64,000 nt of DNA, taken from contig ML978124.1 in assembly GCA_010015805.1 (NCBI GenBank), forward strand, positions 1,364,001-1,428,000, given 5' to 3'. Positions 56,949 through 64,000 of the stretch are shown here, piece after piece (position 1 is the first letter of the stretch; every line of letters begins with the position of its first letter). This stretch comes from Rhizodiscina lignyota (lineage: Eukaryota; Ascomycota; Dothideomycetes; Aulographales; Rhizodiscinaceae). A program made the position numbers and the translations under genes. The notes under the pieces were generated by a model that saw only the letters and a list, made by a program, of their open reading frames with translations, made no database searches and was not told the DNA's origin.

Positions 56949-58168
56949 TTGTGGGCATTTTGAGCGACATAGATCATGTAGAAGATGCCGCTGTTTGATT
57001 CTGTTAGAATATACTCCTAGACTTAGGCATTCTCCTGTTGCATATGTAGTTGAGTCTCGGATCAGTTAGAGTGCTTGCAGTAGCACTCCTCGCTCTTTGA
57101 AGGCTCCAGTGGTGAATCTTGGATCGCAACCGAAGCCCGACCGCAACCCTGTATCATCGTTCATAAGTATCTGCCCCTTCCTTCTCTAACCGCTTGGCAG
57201 GGGCAGGTTTCCCAATCTCAGATCTTCTTCTGTGACATCCCCCTTTGCACGATCGATAAATGCAAAATCAAATTAACCGTACGTCTTATCATGAAGGGAA
57301 ACAACATCTATTCCAAGAGGAAGTGGACCAGGAAGTGCCTCACCGTCCATTATGCCGGAACGTTCTCATCTGATTGAGACCCAAGCCAAATGACAGCCCA
57401 GGTGGCTTCCGAAAAGACATCTGGCATACACTTCACTTGGCTGCTACGTTCGTTGAGATCTTTTTGGTTAATGAAAGTAGTAAAATGAGACAAGTAATCA
57501 GCTTTCCTCAGTCGTGCTCATGGCAGATCATCCATTCCCGCCTGTCCCTTCTCAGCCACAAAGAGACATTGTCCTGCCAGCCCTTCCTCTGGTTCTTCTG
57601 TGCTATTATTGCCAGCATCACAGTAGGCAAATATGGCTGCAAAGCTGGTATCTACTTTGGTTGCGCAATTTCCAGCGCTGGTGGGACTGTCCAGGGGGCG
57701 ACGTATTTGCTCAGATGTACACCGGACATCTACTTAAGGGTTTGACCGTCGGAAGCACAGCCATGTAAGTGTTCTGTCCGACAATGGCTACTAGCCAGTC
57801 GTCGGACTAACTAGGCCCCGATTATTATCGTGTTTTTTATGCGATTAAATGTTAGGAATCGACTCACATCTTCGCTGCTTGGATTGTCTGCCACCTCCGA
57901 GACTCGGCGGACGAAGAGGATGGCTTGCACCTCCACGGCTTCATAGATGAAAAAGAATACGCCCGAGGCTTGAGCCCGAGAGCCCCTTGATTTATAATAG
58001 GCAATTTTCTTGATCCTCAAATACTCTCAATGTCGAGCCCAAAATGCGCTTTAGAATCAAATCCTGAGATACCTTTCCCGAGTGTCGACAGAACCGCTAC
58101 CATACGGCGTTGCAACCAATTCATTAGGCAAGGCCCTTTTCGACGCAAGGCACCATACCCAGAGTACA
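56949..58168. other. Spacer between the two transporters
   Basis: 1.2 kb. The open frames at 57374-57768 have no family features. The DHA2 promoter end holds a CCG/CGG inverted repeat at 57897-57910. Confidence 0.4.
57897..57910. promoter_or_regulatory. CCGAG-A-CTCGG inverted repeat before DHA2
   Basis: CCGAGACTCGGCGG, 259-272 bp upstream of the DHA2 start. CCG/CGG triplet pairs are Zn2Cys6 binding sites; its last ten bases GACTCGGCGG recur in the promoter of the adjacent Zn2Cys6 gene. Confidence 0.5.
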
Positions 58169-60006
58169 ATGGCGGATCCCGATTTTGAACTCGAAAAGAC
58201 ACTGCCCGGAGATAATTCCTCGCAAGATTCGAAACCACTGGACGCAGAGAAGCAGCTACAACATACTGGAGATGCAAGAGCAGTCGAGGCTCTAGACGAG
58301 CCCACGGAAGAATATCCACACGGCACACGCCTTACCATCATCGTGGTATCTCTTATGCTCAGTACTTTCTTGATAGCTTTGGACAATGTCAGTGACTACT
58401 CCTCTACAAAAGTATCGTACGCTAATGCTCTCGCAAGACTATTGTTGGCACGGCAATTCCGAAAATCACAGACGAGTTCCATGGTCTAGACAAGGTGTCG
58501 TGGTATGGATCGGCATATTTCATGACCTTTGGTGGATTTCAGTCTCCCTGGGGCAAATTTTTCAAATATTTCCCAATAAAGACGTACTTTATTGCGGCGA
58601 TGGGGATCTTCGAGGTTGGCAGTCTAATATGCGGAGTTGCTCAGGGACCTACAACCTTGATCGTTGGACGAGCCATCGCAGGATTTGGCGGCGCTGGAAT
58701 CTCCACAGGCGCATTCACTATGATCGGCTTCATTGCCGAGCCACAAAAGCGGCCTCAATTGATAGGTTTCACAGGAGCTACGTATGGCATCGCCGCTGTG
58801 CTCGGTCCCCTCGTCGGCGGCGCCTTCTCGGACAAAGTCAGCTGGCGATGGTGCTTCTATATCAATTTGCCAATTGGCGGCTTGGCCGCCTTGATGATTC
58901 TACTCTTTTTTCACACTCCGAGTAGTGCGAAGCCAGTTCCTGCCGGTTGGAAGGAGAAGCTCTTGCAGATGGACCTTGTTGGTGCGTCTCTCGTCATGGG
59001 ATTGATAATCTCATATATCCTGGCGCTCCAGTACGGTGGCCAGACCAAGCCTTGGGATAGCAGCGTTGTAATCGGTCTGCTCGTTGGTTCCTTTGCAATG
59101 GCTGTTGTCTGTGTCGTTTGGGAGATCCTTCAGGGCGAGCGTGCCATGATAGTGCCGCGATTGGTATGTTTCCATGATGTGTCAAGTTCAATCCAGAATC
59201 CCGCTAATTTGCTCTGCTCAATCCAGTTCAAACAACGCACTGTTTGGGTCAGCTGCATCTTCCAATTCTTCTTTGCTGGGTCGTATTTCACCATCCTTTA
59301 CTATTTGCCGATTTATTTTCAAAGCGTCTACAACGTCAGCCCTGTCGGATCAGGCGTGCGCAACTTGCCATTGATCATTATGCTTACGATATCTGCCACT
59401 CTCCAAGGCGTCGCGTTATCTAAAGTTGGCTATGCCGCTCCATTCTTGGTTATTGGTGCTGCACTCGGCGCGATTAGCTCTGGCCTCTTTTACACGCTGG
59501 GCGTCGACACCTCTGCCGGCAAATGGATCGGCTATCAAATTATTTGCGGTCTTGCTGTCGGGGCAACATTCCAGACTTCCATCGCAGTCGTTCAGGTCAA
59601 CGCGAAACCCGAGGATATGTCATCTTCCACCGCCATGATCTTTTGTAAGTGTCCCCTTTTGTGGGTAGTACATTGAATAACAATGTGCTTAGTCTTCCAA
59701 ATGATTGGCGGGTCGTTCTGCCTTTCAGCAGCGCAGTCAGGCTTCAACAACAGAATGCTTTCCGTGCTTGCTTCCACGGCTCCTGGTGTCAAACCCGCGG
59801 CAGTCCTCGCGACCGGCGCTACACAGATTCGCTCGGCGTTCACATCTGCCCAGGTCCCAGGTGTTGTTGCTGCGTACATGGCAGGTCTTCAGGTTGTCTT
59901 TGCGATTACGATCGGCACGTTTGGGTTGGCCTGCCTGACTGGTTTGCTCGGGGGATGGAAGAGGCTTCATGCGGCGGATTTGAAGAATGCTGGTGGTGCT
60001 GCTTAG
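58169..60006 (+). CDS. MFS efflux transporter, DHA2 (14-helix) family
   Basis: Four exons (58169-58387, 58438-59163, 59227-59644, 59693-60006) give 558 aa. A charged tail of about 55 residues precedes about 14 helices. Marks: LIALDNTIVGTAIPKITDEF in helix 1 (joined by the first intron), SAYFMTFGGFQSPWGKFFKYF, GRAIAGFGGAGISTGAFTMI, motif C GATYGIAAVLGPLVGGAFSD, SWRWCFYINLPIGG and GVRNLPLI. This is the group with aflT, gliA-type and other toxin/drug pumps next to secondary-metabolite genes. It is convergent with a Zn2Cys6 regulator (295 bp between stops), which may control it. Confidence 0.92.
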
Positions 60007-60300
60007 GCATTGTCCAGTGCAACTCTTGCGCTTCACATGCCGGCAATTCCAAGAAGAAGCTGGAGAAAATGCAGCACAACTAAGAGCTCGGGATGGACGC
60101 TTTGCTGTTTATTAAGGCTAGAATGTATTTTCTACGACTTGAATTCCGCCTTCGCGGGACCGACCCTTTTCATTTGTTCATTACCATTTCCTTTAATGCA
60201 TAAAATTTCTAATACCGGCCAGCTCTTGCCTCGGAATCCATCTTTGCTATGTCCAAGTCGCTCCAGTCGGCATCCCTCCTCCATCAGAAAACTTATCCCC
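60007..60300. other. Convergent spacer DHA2 / Zn2Cys6
   Basis: 294 bp for two 3' UTRs. No terminator-like signal singled out. Confidence 0.35.
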
Positions 60301-62640
60301 TCATCGAGTCATCAAGCTGTCAAAGAAGGCGGTGTCGACACCCTGGAATGCCCAATCATGCATGCTTGCAGCAACACCGGGGTATAGATCTTGTTGCTGC
60401 ATAAATTCGTCTCCGACAAGTGCACCGGAAAGTTGTGCAGCGTCCAGGGTAGCATATAACTCTCCAATCTGTGGTCTTGCCAAAGGCTGAAGAGATGAAG
60501 GTGAAAGACTATGAACGTAGTTATGACCACCAAGACTTGCCGGGACATCCACGGCTGGCTGGCCCGAATCGCTCGCAAGTATGTGGTTGGCAACGTGGAC
60601 TGACCCTATGCCGCCTATCGTAATGGGCCCTTCGACATCCTGAGCATGAGAAGGTGACGTCACTAATGTTTCCACCCGCTTGATGCCTTCGTGAGAAATG
60701 CTGATATTACCAAAGTAGGGAATGGTAATAAGGAGTGCGTTAACGTCATCCTCATGATTACTTTCATTCCGTCGGACGTTGTGCGTACTCTGATCCTGGC
60801 CTTGGGCGGCGTGTACCTCGACCTGCAGCAGGTGTTGCAGCAAACGAGCGCACCTGGCGGCCAGCATGTCCAAATTGAGCTTGGAACTCACTTCCATCTT
60901 CTCCAGCGCCTTCTCGACAGTGGCACGATCAGCAAGCCGCTGATGTGCCAGAATATTTGCCATGCCCTTATGGCGACGGTGGCTGTCGAGATGCGCGAGA
61001 ATTAGAGTCATACCTGCGACCAGGGCGAGGAAATCGGCCAGCCTGCAGCAGGCCGTGACAGGATTGAAGGTACGGAAGGCAACAAATCGCGTCAGGATCT
61101 CACGGCTGGCGTTTACGCCGGTGACCCTGGAATATTCGGTCTTGTGCTCGCCGCCTGGACAGAGCAAGAATGGTAGATGCAGCTGGTTGAGCAGGGTATA
61201 GTGAAATATCTGATCTTTGATGCGCATACTCTCCCAGTATGCCTCTGGTGAATCCTTCTCCAAACCTGCGAAATTCGGCGGCTCCCAGTACTTGGGCGGC
61301 AGGCTTTCGGCAACCTCAAGTAGCTCCTTGTCAATGTCTCGCGTCAGGTCGATAGCACGCTGCGATTTACCAAGCTGGTTACGTTCGAGAATCCTCGCGG
61401 ATATCACGGCGTGGAGGCGTTCTAGCCGGTCACTCGGCTCGTCGCTCGCCGTTGTTGTATCATCAGATCCCAGGATCACATCGTAGTCACCTTGAGGAAG
61501 ACCGAGCATTACAGAGAGGAAGCGATCCATGTACACAATTTGGAACCACATAAATTGTGGATCAATGTTGGTGCTGGATTCAATCACCGCCACTGGAGGA
61601 CTGCATGGGCGATGGATGCCCATCAACTGTGCTGCCCCCATGGCTCTTCTGAATGCGAGCCAGGCTCGTCGAATGTTACCACAGTCTAGGTGATAGAACC
61701 CCTCAAGTAGGACGCACTCTAGGCTCTCCATCGTACCCAATAGCTCTTCGCTTTTGGTCACCAGGTTGATTGCCGTATCCGCAAGTCTCTCCATGATGAC
61801 GCGATGAGGTTCCGATAGGCCATGGACGTGTTCATGGGGGGAAATGCGCAGCAGATGTGAAGCAAACATGAGCATCCTTTTGGCTAACAGGACCGGATGA
61901 GTGTGAGGACTGGGCATCTCCGCGAGCTTGGCCTCTTCATCGAACCCTTCACGACGCAGTTGGCTCCGCGACTTGACGTTGACCTGGTGACAAAACGTCG
62001 TAGTCCCATTGCCCATCCTGAGTATGATAGCAATGTCTTCCCGGGAAGGATATGCTGCAAGGAGAGCTTGCGAGACTTTTTCATATTTGCCTGCATCAGA
62101 AGTGGAGGTTCTGGCGGGTGTGGGCGTCTGAGAAGCTGGCGTGCGAAATGCCGACGTCGAGTGATGTGCGCCTTCGTTTGCTTGAGGGAAACTTTCCTGG
62201 AGAGATTTTTAGCAACCAGTGACGGAAGTTTGAGTGGTTGTGCCCACCGGCGAGAGCTCATTCAAGGACATGAACGGGGTGTGCTCAGAGTCAACAGGCG
62301 TGGGAGCAGCAGGTCTAGGTCTTCGGCCTTCATCAGACGTTGACTGAGCTCCATCTCTTGCAGCACTATGATCGGCCTTCTCAACCAGCTGGCTTAGCAG
62401 CGCTTCGACGCGTATAATGCGGCCGGCACTATCCTCTACCTGACTGGGCTCTTCAGGCAGCTCCTGACTGATGCACTTTGTACTGCGCCGCTGACAGGTG
62501 ATGCACACTGCATCTGTGGCCGATGCAAACATGCACCGTACCTTTCTTCGCTTGCACTCCCAGCAGCTGTGCGTTCCCTTCCGCACTCTCCTGCGCTTGG
62601 CTTGAGGTTCAAGGCCCTCATGTTGCTCGTCGGAAGCCAT
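60301..62640 (-). CDS. Zn2Cys6 transcription factor with fungal-specific domain
   Basis: Two exons (62640-62248, 62196-60301) give 762 aa. The 51-nt intron (GTGGGC donor, GCTAAA branch) restores the frame. The zinc cluster is C26, C29, C36, C46, C49 and C56 (C-x2-C-x6-C-x9-C-x2-C-x6-C), preceded by basic KRRRVRKGTHS. A helical segment (IRVEALLSQLV, about 76-90) may dimerise. The middle homology region (fungal_trans, PF04082-like) spans about 220-480, with ECVLLEGFYHLDCGNIRRAWLAFRRAMGAAQLMGIHR as its clearest part. Promoter inverted repeats CCG-N-CGG at 62792-62846 suggest autoregulation, and one is shared with the DHA2 gene. Confidence 0.92.
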
Positions 62641-62791
62641 GTGTCCAGCGGATGAAGCTAATCGGGGCTGGGTGATTTCCGTACGCTTAGCTCCGTCCCA
62701 TTGCTCGTCGGAGATGCCTCTGAAGTCATTTATCGAGATGAATCAGTCCGATCAGTTGCGAATGAGGCGAGAACGTTTATTGCTGGATCGT

Positions 62792-62846
62792 CCGCCGACT
62801 CGGCGGTCTTATTTGGTATGCGCCGAGTTTTCGGCCGAGTTTTCGG
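62792..62846. promoter_or_regulatory. Cluster of CCG/CGG inverted repeats upstream of the Zn2Cys6 gene
   Basis: CCGCCGACTCGGCGG (62792-62806) is followed by two perfect head-to-tail copies of CCGAGTTTTCGG (62823-62834 and 62835-62846), 152-206 bp before the start codon. All are triplet pairs fit for a Zn2Cys6 dimer. Confidence 0.55.
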
Positions 62847-63200
62847 GCCAAGTCATGGGCAACCCTTGTCCGCTCAGGGGCTGTCAGGAATGAAAACATT
62901 GCCTCACGGTCGAAGACAGTTGGTTCTCTGACTCGTTGGCTGGTGTGAACGCGCCTTATCTGCCACCTACCTAATCCACGTGGGCCTCCCAGTATCCTAC
63001 GCCATTGAGGCTTTACTTAACATTGCAAGATGCTATTGAGCATCGTGGGTTAAAATATTTCAAGTTGATACTTTGGTTGGACGTGACAAGGAAGCTATCC
63101 TCAAGTGCAAAGTACCAGACTGCTAAGGTGATATGCTCTTCTGTGGGTACGATAAACGCTAAGGCGCAGTTGTCTTGATAGATACTGTCTAGACCGGATT

Positions 63201-63240
63201 GAATTGAGCTTTCAAAGATGCTCTCGCCTGCCTCGAATAG
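63201..63240. repeat. Single copy of the dispersed AGCTTTC repeat
   Basis: GAGCTTTCAAAGATGCTCTCGCCTGCCTCGA matches the core of the 11.8- and 22.3-kb copies (AGCTTTC, AGAT-GTCTC, CTTGA). Confidence 0.4.
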
Positions 63241-63370
63241 TAAGACCTGCACGTCGACAACTGTAACACTTCTTCTCGGATTCAACAATTAGGTTGTTGC
63301 TCTCGAGGTTGACGTAGAGTATCTGTGTCTTACACGACTCAACTCGCTCTGACTAAGCCGTATGCACGAC

Positions 63371-64000
63371 TCAAGCGAAAAGGAGGCTGGGATTTTCAAC
63401 CCAGAACTTCTGCCACGTCGTGTCATCTGTTATCCACTCTCTCAGTTTCTGGATATGGGCCGCATTTGGAACCTCCCGAAAGCCTTCTACAGTCTCTAAG
63501 CGCTGCTTCTCTGTCATCCCCGTGCGCCCTTTCCCGAGCTGCGTGTGTGGCCAATCTGAGCCGAAGATAATCTGCGTCGGCCCTGCTTCAATGATGGCTT
63601 TTGCGAGAGGTGTCAAGGAGTCTATGCCCTCTGGGATGCCATTGTACAATCTCTCAAAGCCTGAGAGCTTGACCCATAGGCGCTTCTCTTTAACCAAGTC
63701 CAGGAACTTGCCGAATTCTTCCAACTTCTCCTCCCCCGGAAACGTGCCCCCAAAATGGTCGGCTACAAACTTGATCTTTGGATACGCACGAACTGTAGGG
63801 GCTAGATCAACCCAAGTCCTGAAGTCGCAGAATACATCCACGATCCACTCATGCCGTGAGTCTTGTGATAGTCGCTTCGCCAGAGCGTCAACCTCCTTGA
63901 TCAGCGGTTCCGAACTAGGCCGGCTCTTTGCCTCCCACGCCATCCTATGCAGGCGTGCACCTCGCACGCCAGCGGCATACAGGTGGTTGAGCTCGTCATC
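63371..64000 (-). CDS. Amidohydrolase-2 family hydrolase (5' part outside window)
   Basis: Open on the minus strand from the right edge to a stop at 63371; 209 residues visible. The fragment is the C-terminal half of a TIM-barrel metal hydrolase of the amidohydrolase-2 type (PF04909): GVRGARLHRMAW, IKFVADHFGG (metal/active-site His), LWVKLSGFERL, IIFGSDWPHT (catalytic Asp) and the end W-KFWVENPSLLFA. Relatives include 2-pyrone-4,6-dicarboxylate lactonase and other ring-cleavage hydrolases; the exact reaction is not known. It lies beyond the promoter of the Zn2Cys6 gene and points the same way. Confidence 0.85.
   Translation of the reverse strand, partial: DDELNHLYAAGVRGARLHRMAWEAKSRPSSEPLIKEVDALAKRLSQDSRHEWIVDVFCDFRTWVDLAPTVRAYPKIKFVADHFGGTFPGEEKLEEFGKFLDLVKEKRLWVKLSGFERLYNGIPEGIDSLTPLAKAIIEAGPTQIIFGSDWPHTQLGKGRTGMTEKQRLETVEGFREVPNAAHIQKLREWITDDTTWQKFWVENPSLLFA

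Larger units (their letters stand above)
62641..63370. promoter_or_regulatory. Promoter region of Zn2Cys6 gene
   Basis: 730 bp between the regulator start and the amidohydrolase stop. Contains CCG/CGG palindromes (62792-62846) and one copy of the dispersed AGCTTTC repeat (63201-63240). Confidence 0.45.

Noticed and set aside
57374-57768. Rightward ORF with hydrophobic stretches between the two transporters
   Set aside because: No family features, overlapping frames of equal length, no clear splice sites.
1-64000. CRISPR arrays, insertion sequences or intact transposons
   Set aside because: None seen; repeats are diverged and lack regular spacers, terminal repeats with target duplications, or transposase/reverse-transcriptase motifs.

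Overview
This window is nuclear DNA of a filamentous ascomycete (Pezizomycotina, most likely a dothideomycete). The evidence is genes broken by short GT-AG introns, mostly about 50-90 nt and often with a CTRAC-like branch point, a eukaryotic gene set (COPII coat, nuclear pore, SWR1/NuA4, vacuolar and mitochondrial carrier proteins), Zn2Cys6 and HET families, GPI cell-wall protein, GT62 mannosyltransferase, and an intronless nuclear tRNA-Ile with A and B boxes. I found 27 complete protein-coding genes, one gene cut by the right edge, one tRNA and one broken HET gene. Exon limits were set by hand from splice sites and reading phase; each listed gene keeps one open frame through its exons.

Layout. 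0-8.3 kb: TAG1-like vacuolar protein, ornithine carbamoyltransferase, acetolactate synthase small subunit ILV6, and a KH-domain splicing-type protein. The two amino-acid genes are convergent and carry TGACTC (Gcn4/CPC1-type) sites in their promoters. 8.3-12.2 kb: gene-poor accessory stretch with HET pseudogene pieces, tRNA-Ile, AT-rich DNA and short diverged repeats. 12.2-28.2 kb: mitochondrial NAD carrier, QCR7, a PHD-finger/Myb-like protein, SEC23, SWC4 and casein kinase I, separated by long spacers that hold several unrelated families of decayed tandem repeats. 30.0-37.1 kb: a candidate metabolic cluster of MFS sugar-type transporter, PF04199 cyclase, 4CL-like CoA ligase ending in the peroxisomal signal AKL, and an SDR ending in SKI. 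37.7-54.2 kb: p24 protein, NRPS-like adenylation domain fused to a coiled coil, GPI protein, ANP1, NDC1, RAE1/GLE2, LTO1 and cytosolic methionyl-tRNA synthetase. 54.2-64 kb: AT-rich island with TTAGGG motifs, then DHA1 and DHA2 transporters, a Zn2Cys6 regulator and the 3' part of an amidohydrolase-2 gene.

How genes may work together. The strongest local regulatory signal is at the right end: the Zn2Cys6 gene and the neighbouring DHA2 transporter both carry CCG/CGG inverted repeats upstream, sharing the 10-mer GACTCGGCGG, and the regulator's own promoter adds two perfect head-to-tail copies of CCGAGTTTTCGG. This looks like a small self-regulated efflux module. The second candidate is the 30-37 kb peroxisome-linked cluster, in which cyclase and CoA ligase share one divergent promoter and ligase and SDR are convergent. 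Both are inferences from sequence only.
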